The notes: a model not told the origin generated them from the letters alone. A stretch of 64,000 nucleotides of DNA from Pseudomonas sp. SID14000 (GCF_002165135.1 NZ_NFZQ01000006.1:62001-126000); one strand, 5' to 3'; shown: positions 1 through 10,650, numbered from the stretch's first letter. Translations and numbers: made by a program.

Positions 1-108
1 TATGCCGAGCCGTTGGCGCAGGCGCGTGCGGCAGGCTGCCGCTTGCCACGGATGGAGATGCTGTACCAGGCACTGGCTTTCATCGACCGTGGCGAGCAGC
101 CCCGCTAA
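1..108 (+). CDS. ketopantoate reductase family protein, C-terminal end (partial)
   Basis: Only the last 35 codons are inside the window, ending in TAA at 106-108; the gene starts before base 1. The visible tail (AEPLAQARAAGCRLPRMEML, then YQALAFIDRG) resembles the end of the ApbA/PanE C-terminal helical domain, where a Gly/Pro stretch precedes the last helix. That family reduces 2-dehydropantoate with NADPH in CoA synthesis, or is a paralogue of that enzyme. The reading frame and stop are clear. The family call rests on a short tail and is moderate. Confidence 0.5.
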   Translation, partial: YAEPLAQARAAGCRLPRMEMLYQALAFIDRGEQPR

Positions 109-233
109 GGATGGCTTTGGCCTCGCCAGGGGCTCTCCAGCCCGCGCTGGCAGCGCGCCGGACGGCAAAGCGCACGTCCGGCGCGCTGCTAAGCTGAAGC
201 TTGCTCTGCCGCAGCGGCAGTCGAGGAGGTCGA

Positions 234-731
234 ATGATCCACTCCATGCTGTACGCCACCGACCTCGGTGTCTACGCCCCTTTTGTCATGCAGCACGCGC
301 TGGCGCTGGCGCGCACATTCGGCGCCGAGCTGTATGTGATTCATGCGGTAGAGCCTATGGGCCAGTTCGCTGAATCTCTCCTGCAAAGCTACCTTGATGA
401 ACAGACGCTCGACCAGCTGCACAGCCAGGGGGTGAACACCGTGATGGCCAACATCGAGCGGCGTGTACTGGAAAATTTTCGCGACGAGTTGGGCGAGGAA
501 GCCGACCTGGCGGTGATCAAGGCCGTGCGGGTACGTCAGGGCGACCCGGCGCAGGTGATCCTCGACCAGGCGCAGCGACTGAGCGTCGACCTGCTGATTT
601 TCGGTAGCCACAGTGCTGGCGCCGGTGTGGATGTGCCATTGGGGCGCACGGCGGTACGGCTGCTGCAGCTGTCGCCGGTGCCGGTGTACATGGTGCCGCT
701 GGCGCAGCATTTGGGGCGTAGGAAAGCATGA
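234..731 (+). CDS. universal stress protein (UspA family)
   Basis: 165 aa, one Usp domain across the whole length. It opens with the usual strand and Asp (MIHSMLYATDLG) and has the C-terminal stretch IFGSHSAGAGVDVPLGRT, close to the G-2X-G-9X-G(S/T) nucleotide-binding signature of ATP-binding Usps, ending in a strand with PVPVYMVP. The start at 234 is preceded by GAGGAGG, seven or so bases upstream; an in-frame ATG at 201 has no such site. Usp proteins are cytoplasmic and help in stress survival. It sits just before cysB on the same strand but is separated from it by 128 bases that seem to hold the cysB promoter. Confidence 0.85.
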   Translation: MIHSMLYATDLGVYAPFVMQHALALARTFGAELYVIHAVEPMGQFAESLLQSYLDEQTLDQLHSQGVNTVMANIERRVLENFRDELGEEADLAVIKAVRVRQGDPAQVILDQAQRLSVDLLIFGSHSAGAGVDVPLGRTAVRLLQLSPVPVYMVPLAQHLGRRKA

Positions 732-799
732 AGATGGCCGTAGGCCATTTCCGGGGGTATGTAACAAAATAGTTCTAGATTTATTTCCAGAACCACTAA

Positions 800-1834
<1,035 letters not shown>

Positions 1835-1861
1835 TCCGGAATTGCAGGGGGCCGCTTTGCG

Positions 1862-1935
1862 GCCCATCGCGACACAAGGCCGCTCCTACAGGAGATCACA
1901 TTCCCCTGTAGGAGCGGCCTTGTGTCGCGATGGGC
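1862..1935. repeat. REP inverted pair (REPIN) after cysB
   Basis: Two 31-base arms (1862-1892 and 1905-1935) are nearly perfect reverse complements, containing GCGACACAAGGCCGCTCC, with a 12-base spacer. This is a pseudomonad REP palindrome in inverted pair form. It lies between the convergent cysB and cysH and probably doubles as a bidirectional transcript end. Confidence 0.85.
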
Positions 1936-1956
1936 TGTGAAACAGCCCCGGCTATT

Positions 1957-2691
1957 TCAAGCCTTGCTGATCAGGTTGCCCGCGTGCAACCCGCATTCCT
2001 TCTGCGTCGACTCTTCCCACCACCAGCGGCCTTCGCGCTCATGCTGGTTTGGCAACACCGGACGGGTGCAGGGCTCGCAGCCAATGCTGATGAAGCCGCG
2101 TTCGTGCAGGCTGTTGTACGGCAGCTCCAGCATGCGGATATAACCCCACACTTCCTCGCTGGTCATCTGCGCCAGCGGGTTGAACTTGTACAGGGTGCGC
2201 TCGGGGGTGGAGAAGGCGCTGTCGATCTCGATTGCCGCCACCTGGCTGCGGGTACCCGGGCTCTGGTCGCGGCGCTGGCCGGTGGCCCAGGCGCTCACGG
2301 TGGCCAGCTTGCGACGCAGCGGCTCGATCTTGCGGATGCCGCAGCACTCGCCGTGGCCGTCCTTGTAGAAGCTGAACAGGCCCTTTTCCTTGACGAACGG
2401 GTCGAGCTTGGCGCGGTCGGGGCTGAGGATTTCGATCGGCAGGTTGTACTGCTCGCGGACCTGGTCGATGAACCGGTAGGTCTCCGGGTGCAGGCGGCCG
2501 GTGTCGAGGCTGAACACCTTGACCTGCTTGTTCAGCTTCCAGGCCATGTCCACCAGCACCACATCCTCGGCGCCGCTGAAGGAGATCCACAGGTCATCAC
2601 CGAAGTGCTCGAAGGCGAGCTTGAGGATGTCCTGTGGGGACTTGTTGGCATAGGTCGCGGCCAGGGCGGCGACGTCGAAGGGTTGGCTCAT
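1957..2691 (-). CDS. cysH: assimilatory adenylylsulfate (APS) reductase, thioredoxin-dependent
   Basis: 244 aa, reduces APS to sulfite and AMP in the cytoplasm during sulfate assimilation. The N-terminal PP-loop-like ATP-fold motif is SFSGAED (38-44). Two Cys pairs that bind a [4Fe-4S] cluster are present: C116-C117 in ECCGIRK and C205/C208 in GCEPCTR. The catalytic Cys is C233 in KECGLH near the C-terminus. The iron-sulfur Cys pairs are the feature of APS reductases and separate this from enterobacterial PAPS reductase. It is convergent with cysB, its likely activator. Confidence 0.95.
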   Translation of the reverse strand: MSQPFDVAALAATYANKSPQDILKLAFEHFGDDLWISFSGAEDVVLVDMAWKLNKQVKVFSLDTGRLHPETYRFIDQVREQYNLPIEILSPDRAKLDPFVKEKGLFSFYKDGHGECCGIRKIEPLRRKLATVSAWATGQRRDQSPGTRSQVAAIEIDSAFSTPERTLYKFNPLAQMTSEEVWGYIRMLELPYNSLHERGFISIGCEPCTRPVLPNQHEREGRWWWEESTQKECGLHAGNLISKA

Positions 2692-2806
2692 CAGGCGGTT
2701 TCCATCGTGGCTGTGGCGCTGTGCGCTCGTAGTAAGGTGATGGTAACAAAAAATGGCGGGGTAGACGGGCTGATATCGGTGTCTGGCCCTTCGCGGGCGC
2801 CGCCGA

Positions 2807-4150
2807 TCACAAGCCCTGCAAGGTCTCCATCAGCACCCGCACCTTGGCAATCGACTCTTCATACTCGGCCTGCCATTCGGAGTCGGCCACCACTGCGCCG
2901 CCACCCCAGCAGCTGACCTGTCCGTCCTTGACCAGCAGGCTGCGAATGGCAATCGAGCTGTCCATCTCGCCGCGCACGTCCACGTAAAGCAGTGAGCCGC
3001 AGTACAGCGCCCGGCGCGCCGGCTCCAGTTCGTCGATGATCTGCATGGCGCGGATCTTCGGCGCACCGGTGATCGAGCCTCCGGGGAAGCTGTCGCCGAT
3101 CAGGTCCAGGGCGTCCTTGTCGCTGGCCAGTTGGCCGGTGATGCTGCTGACCAGGTGGTGCACGTTGGGGTAGCTCTCCAGGCTGAACAGCTCCGGCACC
3201 TTCACCGAGCCGATCTCGCAGGTGCGTCCCAGGTCGTTGCGCAGCAGGTCGACGATCATCAGGTTTTCCGAGCGATCCTTGGGGCTATGCAGCAATTCCT
3301 CGGCATTGCGCACGTCTTCGGCCGGGTTGCTGGCGCGCGGACGGGTGCCCTTGATCGGGCGGGTTTCCACCTGGCGCTTGCTGACGCGGATGAAGCGCTC
3401 GGGCGAAAAGCTCAGCAGGGCGCTGCCGTCGGCCAGTTGCTGGTAGCCGGAGAAGGGGGTGGGGCAGGCTTTGCGCAGAGCCTGGTAAGCGTGCCATGGG
3501 TCGCCCTGGCAGGGTGCGCGGAAGCGCTGGGTCAGGTTGATCTGGTAGCAGTCGCCGGCCTGTATGTATTGCTGCACCTGGTCGAAGGCAGCCTTGTACT
3601 GCTCGGGCTGCAGATCGCCGGCCATCGGCGCGAGTAGCTGGAAGCTGCCGCTTTCAGTTTTGTCGACACCTTCGAACAGGGCGATCAAGCGTTCGCGTTC
3701 GCTGCCCGAGAGGCTCGGGTGGAACACCAGTTGGCTGGTCGCGCACTGGTGGTCGGTGACCAGCGCCCAGGCATACAGGCCCAGTTGCGCGTCAGGCAGG
3801 CCGAGGTCGTCCACGGCCAGGCTGGGCAGGTGTTCCAGGCGGCGGCCGAAGTCATAGCTCAGGTAGCCGATCAGGCCGCCGGCGAACGGCAGCTCACTGC
3901 CTGCGGGCAGCTGCGCGTGGCCCAGTTGCGCCAGGCCGGCACGCAGGCGCTGGAGGAAGGCGCGGCCATCTTCGTTGTGTTGCGCCTGCAAGTGTTGCAG
4001 TGGCCAGGCGCTGAGCAGGTCGAAACGGCCGCGCTCGGCGCCGGGGCGGGCGCTGTCCAGCAGGATCGCACCGGGAGCCTGGCGCAGGTGGGCAAAATAG
4101 GCGGCAGGGTCGGGCTGGTAGGGCAGGGGGTGGAGCGTACAGGTCGGCAT
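2807..4150 (-). CDS. pabB: aminodeoxychorismate synthase component I
   Basis: 447 aa. PabB makes 4-amino-4-deoxychorismate from chorismate and ammonia for folate synthesis, normally with a PabA glutaminase encoded elsewhere. The anthranilate synthase component I N-terminal domain (about 15-150) precedes the chorismate-binding domain (about 185-440). The latter has PIKGTRPR (265-272) with the nucleophile Lys K267, [15 protein letters not shown] (294-308), [10 protein letters not shown] (356-365) and [11 protein letters not shown] (394-404). The PIKGT lysine favours PabB over TrpE, which has PIAGT. It stands alone, with a 115-base gap before cysH. Confidence 0.93.
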   Translation of the reverse strand: MPTCTLHPLPYQPDPAAYFAHLRQAPGAILLDSARPGAERGRFDLLSAWPLQHLQAQHNEDGRAFLQRLRAGLAQLGHAQLPAGSELPFAGGLIGYLSYDFGRRLEHLPSLAVDDLGLPDAQLGLYAWALVTDHQCATSQLVFHPSLSGSERERLIALFEGVDKTESGSFQLLAPMAGDLQPEQYKAAFDQVQQYIQAGDCYQINLTQRFRAPCQGDPWHAYQALRKACPTPFSGYQQLADGSALLSFSPERFIRVSKRQVETRPIKGTRPRASNPAEDVRNAEELLHSPKDRSENLMIVDLLRNDLGRTCEIGSVKVPELFSLESYPNVHHLVSSITGQLASDKDALDLIGDSFPGGSITGAPKIRAMQIIDELEPARRALYCGSLLYVDVRGEMDSSIAIRSLLVKDGQVSCWGGGAVVADSEWQAEYEESIAKVRVLMETLQGL

Positions 4151-4245
4151 CAGTGTGGACGGCGATGTAAAAGCGAGGAGGGCGATTGTAGACCTGTGCA
4201 GGAAATGCGCCTAGCACTGGGGCGACATTCAGCATTGTGTTTGCA

Positions 4246-4302
4246 GCCCATTCGCAGCACAAGGCTGCTCCTACAGAGAGCAGCCTTGTGCTGCGAATGG
4301 GC
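4246..4302. repeat. REP-like perfect inverted repeat
   Basis: Two 25-base arms (4246-4270 and 4278-4302), starting GCCCATTCGCAGCACAAGG, are exact reverse complements around a 7-base loop. The sequence is a variant of the REP palindromes seen elsewhere in the window. It lies between pabB and the end of the ATP-grasp operon, where it could stop transcription of the operon. Confidence 0.8.
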
Positions 4303-4322
4303 CGCAAAGCGGCCCCGGGTTG

Positions 4323-5303
4323 CTAGCGCGGATGCACGTGCCCGAACAAGCCTTGCGATACCCGCACGCGCTGTTCGGCATCTTCGCTGATGCCATCCTT
4401 GGCCAGCGCTTCGATGTGCGCCTCGATGGCGTGGGTGCGCTGGGTCAGGCCGCAGTCGTTGGCGATCTGGATGTTCAGGCCGGGGCGGGCGTTGAGCTCG
4501 AGAATCAGTGGCCCCTTGTCCTGGTCCAGCACCATGTCGACACCGATGTAGCCCAGGCCACACAGCTCGTAGCAGCCGGCGGCCAGCTTCATGAAGCCGT
4601 CCCAGTTCGGCAGTTGCACGCCATCCACCGCGTTGGTGGTGTCCGGGTGCTTGCTGATGATGTTGTTCAGCCAGGTACCGCGCAGGGTCACGCCGGTGGC
4701 CAGGTCGACACCCACACCGATGGCGCCCTGGTGCAGGTTGGCCTTGCCGCCGGACTGGCGGGTCGGCAGGCGCAGCATGGCCATCACCGGGTAGCCCATC
4801 AGCACGATGATGCGTATGTCCGGCACGCCTTCGTAGCTGATGCTCTTGAAAATCTGGTCGGGGGTGACCCGGTACTCGATCAGCGCGCGGTCGCGGTGAC
4901 CGCCCAGCGAATACAGGCCGGTGAGGATGCTCGAGATCTGGTGCTCGATCTCCTCGTGGCTGATGATCTTGCCCGACACCGTGCGGTAGCGGTCCTCGAA
5001 GCGGTCGGCGATCACCAGGATGCCGTCACCACCGGCGCCCTGCGCCGGCTTGATGACGAAATCGCTGCGCCCACCAATGATCTGGTGGAGCTTCTCGATC
5101 TCTTTCTCGGTCTCGATGATGCCGTACATTTCCGGCACATGGATGCCGGCCGCCAGGGCGCGCTCCTTGGTGATGATCTTGTCGTCGACGATCGGGTACA
5201 AGTGGCGCTTGTTGTACTTCAACACGTAGTCCGCGTTGCGCCGGTTGATACCCATGATGCCCCGGGCCTCCAGGGCTTTCCACGTCTTGATCAGGCCAAA
5301 CAT
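4323..5303 (-). CDS. alpha-L-glutamate ligase-like ATP-grasp protein (RimK-like)
   Basis: 326 aa ATP-grasp enzyme of the family annotated as alpha-L-glutamate ligase-related. Visible ATP-grasp elements are the nucleotide-binding lysine strand FVIKPAQGAGGDGILVI (about 82-98) and the metal-binding segment LILELNARPGLNIQIAN near residue 280. It is the last gene of a three-gene leftward operon and its ATG overlaps the stop of the transglutaminase/7TM gene (ATGA). Aravind and colleagues predicted from such clusters that the ligase makes an amide-linked peptide modification which the partners sense or process. The substrate is unknown. The family call is strong and the function is inferred. Confidence 0.85.
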   Translation of the reverse strand: MFGLIKTWKALEARGIMGINRRNADYVLKYNKRHLYPIVDDKIITKERALAAGIHVPEMYGIIETEKEIEKLHQIIGGRSDFVIKPAQGAGGDGILVIADRFEDRYRTVSGKIISHEEIEHQISSILTGLYSLGGHRDRALIEYRVTPDQIFKSISYEGVPDIRIIVLMGYPVMAMLRLPTRQSGGKANLHQGAIGVGVDLATGVTLRGTWLNNIISKHPDTTNAVDGVQLPNWDGFMKLAAGCYELCGLGYIGVDMVLDQDKGPLILELNARPGLNIQIANDCGLTQRTHAIEAHIEALAKDGISEDAEQRVRVSQGLFGHVHPR

Positions 5304-6838
5304 CAGGCGTCAGCCTTCTTCAGGAATGCCTTGAAGCGCACGAGCTCGGTCAGGCGGTAGCCGCGATAACGGCCCATCGCCAGCATGAAGCCCACCAGGA
5401 TCAGCAGCACGGCCGGGAAGGTGAACACGAAGTACACCAGCTCCGGCACCATCATCAACAGGTGCGCCAGGGAAGCGGCGAACAGGGTGCCGATGGCCAC
5501 TTTCATGGCATGGCCGCCTCCACGCTCTTCCCAGGTGATGGACAGGCGCTCGATGGTCATGGTCAGGATCACCATCGGGAACAGCGCCACCGACAGCCCG
5601 CGCTCCAGCCCCAGCTTGTGGCTGAACAGGCTGATGGCGGCGATCAGCACCACGACGAAGGTCAGTACCACCGACAGGCGTGGCAGCATCTGCAGCTTCA
5701 GGTGTTCCAGGTACGAGCGCAGCGACAGGCCCAGGGCGGTGATTACCGTGAACAGCACGATACCGAAGCCCAGCTGGGTCTCGCGGAAGGCCAGGGCGAT
5801 CAGCACTGGGGTGAAGGTACCCAGGGTCTGCAGGCCGACCAGGTTACGCAGCACCAGGATCACCAGCACGCCGATCGGGATCATCACCATGATCATGAAG
5901 GTTTGCTGGGTCTGCAGCGGCAGGCCGTACAGCGAATATTCGAGGAAGTCGGCGTCGGTATTCTCGTCGGTCAGCTTGGCCAGGCGGATGGCGTTCATCT
6001 CGCTGTTGTTCATGCTGAAGGTGACGTTGGCCTTCTTGCCACCATCGACGGTGATCAGGTTATCGTCACCGGTCCACCACAGCAGGCGATCGCTGGGCAG
6101 GCCCTGCTCGCCGGTATCCGGGTTGAAGTACAGCCAGTCGGTACCGTTGAAGCTGCGCAGCCACAGCTCCGGGGTTTGCGGGGTGTCGGCTACCAGGCGG
6201 ATGGTGTGTACCTTCTCCATCGGCACGTGGGCGATCGACAACAGCAGGTCGATGACCTGGGCCTTCTTCATGGCCGTGGTATCGCCGGCCAGCAGCAGCT
6301 TGACGTTGTCGTCGTTGAGATTGTTGACCCGCTTGATGGTCTCGCTGACGAAGGTCTCGACGTCGGCCGAGTGCTGGCGGATAGGTGCCATCAGTGCTTC
6401 GGCGGCGATCTTCTCGGGGCCTTCCACTGCCAGGCTGTCACGGAAGGTCGGGCCTTTGACCGTGGTCTTCTCGTTGCTGTAGCGCTTGGTCAGCACCAGG
6501 CGGTAGTAGAGGGTCTGGTTGCCGCTGGCGCGGCGGGCCGACCAGGTGACCTTGCGGTTGCCGTCGGCACGGTTGACGCTCACCCCGTAGTTGTTGGAGA
6601 TGAAGCTCTCGTTGAGGCTGACATAGTCGCGGTTCAGCGGTGGCACGAACATCTGCACCTTGACCGGATCCTTGGTGCTGGCCACGAACTCGACCTTGGC
6701 GTCGATGTTCCACAGGTCGTCGGTTTCATCCTCGGTTACCGGGATGCCGAGTACGAAGATCTGATAAGCCGTGACCGCCACGCCCAACAGCACCAGCACG
6801 GTGATCAGGACTTTCAGATGGAGGGTAAGAGAGCGCAT
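5303..6838 (-). CDS. inactive transglutaminase domain fused to 7TM helices
   Basis: 511 aa. One N-terminal membrane anchor (about 8-28) is followed by a periplasmic region (about 30-280) that matches the inactive transglutaminase-like N-terminal family. At least six hydrophobic segments fill about 310-495 (the 7TM transglutaminase-associated membrane domain). The catalytic Cys-His-Asp triad is not evident, as is usual for this family. The gene lies between the retropepsin-like protease (5 bases upstream) and the ATP-grasp ligase (1-base overlap), an order known in many proteobacteria. It is likely a receptor or scaffold for the peptide modification made by the ligase. That role is inferred from context. 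Confidence 0.85.
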   Translation of the reverse strand: MRSLTLHLKVLITVLVLLGVAVTAYQIFVLGIPVTEDETDDLWNIDAKVEFVASTKDPVKVQMFVPPLNRDYVSLNESFISNNYGVSVNRADGNRKVTWSARRASGNQTLYYRLVLTKRYSNEKTTVKGPTFRDSLAVEGPEKIAAEALMAPIRQHSADVETFVSETIKRVNNLNDDNVKLLLAGDTTAMKKAQVIDLLLSIAHVPMEKVHTIRLVADTPQTPELWLRSFNGTDWLYFNPDTGEQGLPSDRLLWWTGDDNLITVDGGKKANVTFSMNNSEMNAIRLAKLTDENTDADFLEYSLYGLPLQTQQTFMIMVMIPIGVLVILVLRNLVGLQTLGTFTPVLIALAFRETQLGFGIVLFTVITALGLSLRSYLEHLKLQMLPRLSVVLTFVVVLIAAISLFSHKLGLERGLSVALFPMVILTMTIERLSITWEERGGGHAMKVAIGTLFAASLAHLLMMVPELVYFVFTFPAVLLILVGFMLAMGRYRGYRLTELVRFKAFLKKADA

Positions 6839-6843
6839 CGGGA

Positions 6844-7380
6844 TTACTCTGCTTTGGGAGCGTCGGTGGCACAGGCAGGTTTGCCGGCCGCATATTTAAG
6901 GCTTGGGTCGACCAGCGCGTCGAAGTGCTTGAGCGCCTCGGAGCCGATCAGCAGCGGGAACTGGAAGGCGCTGCGGTCGGTGAGGTTGACTTCGATGGTG
7001 CGCACGGCCTGGCCCATACAGATTTCAAGTTCGATGACCGGGCGTGCAGTGTAGGCCTTGCCCGATTCAGCATCATAGTCGCCGGCCCGGCGCTTGATCT
7101 TGCTTACGCGTGCCAGCGGGCGTTCGATGGGGTGCGAATGGGCGGCGTCGATGGCCAGGTAGAAGCGCACCCAGCTTTCGCCGTTGCGCTTGAAACGTTT
7201 GATGTCGCGGGCGCTGAGCGACGCGGTCTTGGCACCGGTGTCGAGCTTGGCGGCCACTTCCAGGTCCAGGTCGCCCAGGCGTGCATATTCGTTGAGACCG
7301 TATACGGTCTTGCCTGCGGCCTGGCCAAGGGCCGGAAGCAGGGTGAGGCAGAGCAGCAATAATACGGGTGTAAGTCTCAT
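6844..7380 (-). CDS. periplasmic retropepsin-like aspartic protease (formerly ATP-dependent zinc protease family)
   Basis: 178 aa from the chosen start. A cleavable signal peptide (residues 1-22, ending ALGQAA) precedes a retropepsin-type domain with the catalytic motif KLDTGAKTASL (45-55, D47). The ATG at 7380 is chosen because it gives a standard signal peptide, although AGGA sits only two bases away from it. An in-frame ATG at 7488 would add 36 residues with no ribosome binding site. It is the first gene of the operon with the transglutaminase/7TM protein and the ATP-grasp ligase. Single-domain family members act as dimers, so the one DTG motif is expected. Confidence 0.85.
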   Translation of the reverse strand: MRLTPVLLLLCLTLLPALGQAAGKTVYGLNEYARLGDLDLEVAAKLDTGAKTASLSARDIKRFKRNGESWVRFYLAIDAAHSHPIERPLARVSKIKRRAGDYDAESGKAYTARPVIELEICMGQAVRTIEVNLTDRSAFQFPLLIGSEALKHFDALVDPSLKYAAGKPACATDAPKAE

Positions 7381-7624
7381 ATTCCTGGCGCGGTGCAGTG
7401 CAAGGTTCGGGGCTATTTTCAAAGCCATGTTCAGAGCCGTGTTCAGGGCAAGGCGACTGGCAGCGACTGCGCAAGCTTCCTCGTTCATCTGTCAACAGCA
7501 TGAATGGATGACAGACAGGCTATCCATACTCCATCGGAGGCGCGGCATTCTATCACGGCGGCGTCTTGACGCCAGCGGTGCGCGATCTGACAGCGGCGGG
7601 CCGGGGTTAGTTCGTTCTTAGACG

Positions 7625-7636
7625 ATTGTCGACAAT
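7625..7636. promoter_or_regulatory. palindromic operator ATTGTCGACAAT, candidate PrpR site
   Basis: A perfect 12-base palindrome 74 bases before the prpR start codon. The core TGTCGACAAT recurs at 7701-7710, overlapping the prpR ATG. TTGTCGACAA is the kind of dyad bound by FCD-class GntR regulators, so the pair is a likely autoregulatory operator for prpR-prpB. The sequence is certain and the binding is inferred. Confidence 0.6.
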
Positions 7637-7700
7637 ATTCATTTTGTCTTTGACTGTCGTGGTCTAATTAGCTAATTTCTGGCGAAGAGATTTGCAAGGT

Positions 7701-7710
7701 GTCGACAATA
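7701..7710. promoter_or_regulatory. second GTCGACAAT operator half overlapping the prpR start
   Basis: GTGTCGACAATATG around the prpR start repeats ten bases of the upstream palindrome (7627-7636). Its position across the start codon would let a bound regulator block transcription or translation initiation of prpR. Confidence 0.45.
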
Positions 7711-8426
7711 TGCAGGACCTATCCACCCCCAGCCCCGTGTTGACAGACGAAACGGAAACCTTGTCCGAAAACGTCTTCAGGCGCATTCAAGCGGCCATCG
7801 TCAAGGGTGATATCGCCCCCGGCAGCAAGATCTCCGAACCGGAGCTGGCCCGCACCTACGGCATCAGCCGCGGGCCGCTGCGCGAGGCCATCCACCGCCT
7901 CGAAGGCCAGCGCCTGCTGGTGCGCGTGCCGCATGTGGGAGCGCGGGTGGTGTCGCTCAACCACGCCGAACTGATCGAACTGTACGAAATTCGCGAATCA
8001 CTGGAAGGCATGGCCTGCCGCCTGGCCGCCGAACGCATGAGCCAGGCCGATATCGACGAACTGCGCCGGGTGCTCGATACCCACGAGCGTGATGCCGCGT
8101 TCCAGGCCGGGCTGGGCTACTACCAGCAGGAAGGCGACTACGACTTCCATTACCGGATCATCCAGGGCAGCGGCAACCAGACCCTGGTCAAGATGCTCTG
8201 CGGCGAGCTGTACCAGCTGGTGCGCATGTACCGCATCCAGTTTTCCGCCACGCCCAACCGGCCACGCCAGGCTTTTGCCGAACACCACCGCATTCTTGAC
8301 GCCATCGCCGACCGTGACGGTGAGCTGGCCGAACTCCTGATGCGCCGCCACATCGGCGCGTCCAAGCGCAATATCGAGCGTCACTATCTGGACGCCCACA
8401 ACAATAGCCCACGAGGTGAGAAATGA
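7710..8426 (+). CDS. prpR: GntR-family (FCD) regulator of the methylcitrate cycle
   Basis: 238 aa. The N-terminal winged helix (about 20-85: [20 protein letters not shown]) matches GntR regulators, and the C-terminal all-helical FCD domain (about 95-225) has conserved metal/ligand residues (the [16 protein letters not shown] segment and later His residues). The ATG at 7710 has AAGG about ten bases upstream; a TTG at 7692 is an alternative. Its stop overlaps the prpB start (ATGA), so it is co-transcribed with the methylcitrate genes. Pseudomonads use this GntR-type PrpR instead of the sigma-54 activator of enterics. It is probably a repressor relieved by 2-methylcitrate or a related metabolite. 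Confidence 0.85.
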   Translation: MQDLSTPSPVLTDETETLSENVFRRIQAAIVKGDIAPGSKISEPELARTYGISRGPLREAIHRLEGQRLLVRVPHVGARVVSLNHAELIELYEIRESLEGMACRLAAERMSQADIDELRRVLDTHERDAAFQAGLGYYQQEGDYDFHYRIIQGSGNQTLVKMLCGELYQLVRMYRIQFSATPNRPRQAFAEHHRILDAIADRDGELAELLMRRHIGASKRNIERHYLDAHNNSPRGEK

Positions 8427-9313
8427 CTGTGAAGAGCACCCCCGGTCAGCGTTTCCGCGACGCCGTTGCCGCTGAACATCCGCTGCAGGTGGTTGGCGCC
8501 ATCAACGCCAACCATGCCCTGCTGGCCAAGCGCGCCGGCTTCAAGGCCATCTACCTGTCCGGTGGCGGCGTCGCCGCCGGTTCGCTGGGCCTGCCGGACC
8601 TGGGCATCAGCGGCCTTGACGATGTACTCACCGATGTGCGCCGCATCACCGACGTGTGCGACCTGCCGCTGCTGGTGGATGTCGACACAGGTTTCGGTGC
8701 TTCTGCCTTCAACGTCGCCCGTACCGTGCGCTCGATGAGCAAGTTCGGCGCTGCTGCCATCCATATCGAGGACCAGGTTGGCGCCAAGCGCTGCGGCCAC
8801 CGCCCGAACAAGGAAATCGTCAGCCAGCAGGAAATGGTCGACCGCATCAAGGCCGCAGTCGATGCCCGTACCGATGACAGCTTCGTGATCATGGCGCGTA
8901 CCGACGCCCTGGCCGTCGAGGGCCTGAACGCCGCCCTGGACCGCGCTGCCGCCTGCGTCGAAGCCGGTGCCGACATGATCTTCCCGGAAGCCATCACCGA
9001 ACTGCAGATGTACAAGACCTTCGCCGACCGGGTGAAGGCACCGATCCTGGCCAACATCACCGAGTTCGGCGCCACGCCGCTGTACACCACCGAGGAACTG
9101 GCCTCGGTCGACGTGTCGCTGGTGCTGTACCCGCTGTCGGCGTTCCGCGCCATGAACAAGGCGGCCGAGAATGTGTACACCGCGCTGCGCCGTGACGGCA
9201 CGCAGAAGAACGTGATCGACACCATGCAGACCCGCATGGAGCTCTACGATGCCATTGGTTACCACGCCTTCGAGCAGAGCCTCGATGCGCTGTTTGCCCA
9301 GAAGAAGGGCTGA
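8423..9313 (+). CDS. prpB: 2-methylisocitrate lyase
   Basis: 296 aa, isocitrate lyase/PEP mutase superfamily TIM barrel. It splits 2-methylisocitrate into pyruvate and succinate, the last step of the methylcitrate cycle. The catalytic-loop signature is [13 protein letters not shown] (122-134, C124), with the metal-binding DVDTGFG (87-93) and [11 protein letters not shown] nearby. The start overlaps the end of prpR by four bases. A REP pair separates it from prpC. Confidence 0.96.
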   Translation: MTVKSTPGQRFRDAVAAEHPLQVVGAINANHALLAKRAGFKAIYLSGGGVAAGSLGLPDLGISGLDDVLTDVRRITDVCDLPLLVDVDTGFGASAFNVARTVRSMSKFGAAAIHIEDQVGAKRCGHRPNKEIVSQQEMVDRIKAAVDARTDDSFVIMARTDALAVEGLNAALDRAAACVEAGADMIFPEAITELQMYKTFADRVKAPILANITEFGATPLYTTEELASVDVSLVLYPLSAFRAMNKAAENVYTALRRDGTQKNVIDTMQTRMELYDAIGYHAFEQSLDALFAQKKG

Positions 9314-9345
9314 AGGTCAAAGATTTGCGTTGGAGCGGCTGGCCT

Positions 9346-9428
9346 CTTCGCGGGTGAATCCGCTCCCACAAGTACGGCGTGATGCTTGATGCCTGTGGAC
9401 CCCTGTGGGAGCGGGTTTACCCGCGAAG
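9346..9428. repeat. REP inverted pair between prpB and prpC
   Basis: Left arm at 9346-9370 (CTTCGCGGGTGAATCCGCTC and on) and right arm at 9404-9428 are near-perfect reverse complements with a 33-base centre. Each arm is a P. putida type REP with its own small hairpin. Confidence 0.85.
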
Positions 9429-9492
9429 GGGGCGACCCAGGTTTCAACGATTAGCCAGATTTCCATAACAAGTTCAAGAAAGGAGAAACACC

Positions 9493-10620
9493 ATGGCCGA
9501 AGCAAAAGTACTCAGTGGTGCAGGCCTGCGCGGCCAGGTGGCCGGCCAGACCGCGCTGTCGACCGTGGGCCAGGCCGGTGCCGGGCTGACCTACCGTGGT
9601 TACGACGTTCGTGACCTGGCCGCCGGTGCCGAGTTCGAAGAAGTTGCCTACCTGCTGCTGTACGGCGAGTTGCCGAGCAAAGCCGAACTGGCCGACTACA
9701 AGCGCAAGCTCAAGGGCCTGCGTGACCTGCCGCAAGCCCTGAAGGAAGTGCTCGAGCGCATCCCGCGTGACGCCCACCCGATGGATGTGATGCGCACGGG
9801 TTGCTCGGTGCTGGGCACCCTGGAGCCCGAACTGACCTTCGAGGCTCAGCGCGACAAGACCGACCGCCTGCTGGCGCTGTTCCCGGCGGTGATGTGCTAC
9901 TGGTACCGCTTCACCCACGACGGCGTGCGTATCGACTGCACCAGCGACGAAGACACCATCGGTGGCCACTTCCTGCACCTGCTGCACGGCAAGAAGCCGA
10001 GCGAGCTGCACGTCAAGGTCATGAACGTGTCGTTGATCCTCTACGCCGAGCACGAATTCAACGCCTCGACCTTCACCGCCCGCGTCTGTGCCTCGACCCT
10101 TTCCGACCTGTACTCCTGCATCACCGCCGCCATCGGTTCGCTGCGCGGCCCGCTGCATGGCGGCGCCAACGAGGCGGCGATGGAGCTGATCGAGCGCTTC
10201 CAGAGCCCGCAGGAAGCCACTGCCGAGCTGCTGCGCATGCTCGAGCGCAAGGACAAGATCATGGGCTTTGGCCATGCCATCTACAAAGAGTCCGACCCGC
10301 GCAACGAAGTGATCAAGGGCTGGTCGAAGCAACTCGCCGACGAGGTCGGTGACAAGGTGCTGTACCCGGTTTCCGAAGCCATCGACAAGACCATGTGGGA
10401 GCAGAAGCGCCTGTTCCCCAACGCCGACTTCTACCATGCCTCGGCGTACCACTTCATGGGCATCCCGACCAAGCTGTTCACCCCGATCTTCGTCTGCTCG
10501 CGCCTGACCGGCTGGGCGGCGCACGTCTTCGAACAGCGGGCCAATAACCGCATCATCCGCCCAAGCGCCGAGTATGTTGGCGTCGAGCAGCGCCAGTTCG
10601 TGCCGATCGAGCAGCGCTGA
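9493..10620 (+). CDS. prpC: 2-methylcitrate synthase
   Basis: 375 aa, citrate synthase superfamily; condenses propionyl-CoA with oxaloacetate. Catalytic residues are visible as H222 in GPLHGGANEA, H261 in GFGHAIYKESDPR and the Asp in NADFYHASAY near residue 315. The length and the ADFYHASAYHFMGIP segment fit the methylcitrate type rather than the longer housekeeping citrate synthase GltA. The start has AGGAG seven bases upstream. Confidence 0.95.
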   Translation: MAEAKVLSGAGLRGQVAGQTALSTVGQAGAGLTYRGYDVRDLAAGAEFEEVAYLLLYGELPSKAELADYKRKLKGLRDLPQALKEVLERIPRDAHPMDVMRTGCSVLGTLEPELTFEAQRDKTDRLLALFPAVMCYWYRFTHDGVRIDCTSDEDTIGGHFLHLLHGKKPSELHVKVMNVSLILYAEHEFNASTFTARVCASTLSDLYSCITAAIGSLRGPLHGGANEAAMELIERFQSPQEATAELLRMLERKDKIMGFGHAIYKESDPRNEVIKGWSKQLADEVGDKVLYPVSEAIDKTMWEQKRLFPNADFYHASAYHFMGIPTKLFTPIFVCSRLTGWAAHVFEQRANNRIIRPSAEYVGVEQRQFVPIEQR

Positions 10621-10650
10621 GTCATAGATCGCTGGGGCTGCTGCGCAGCC

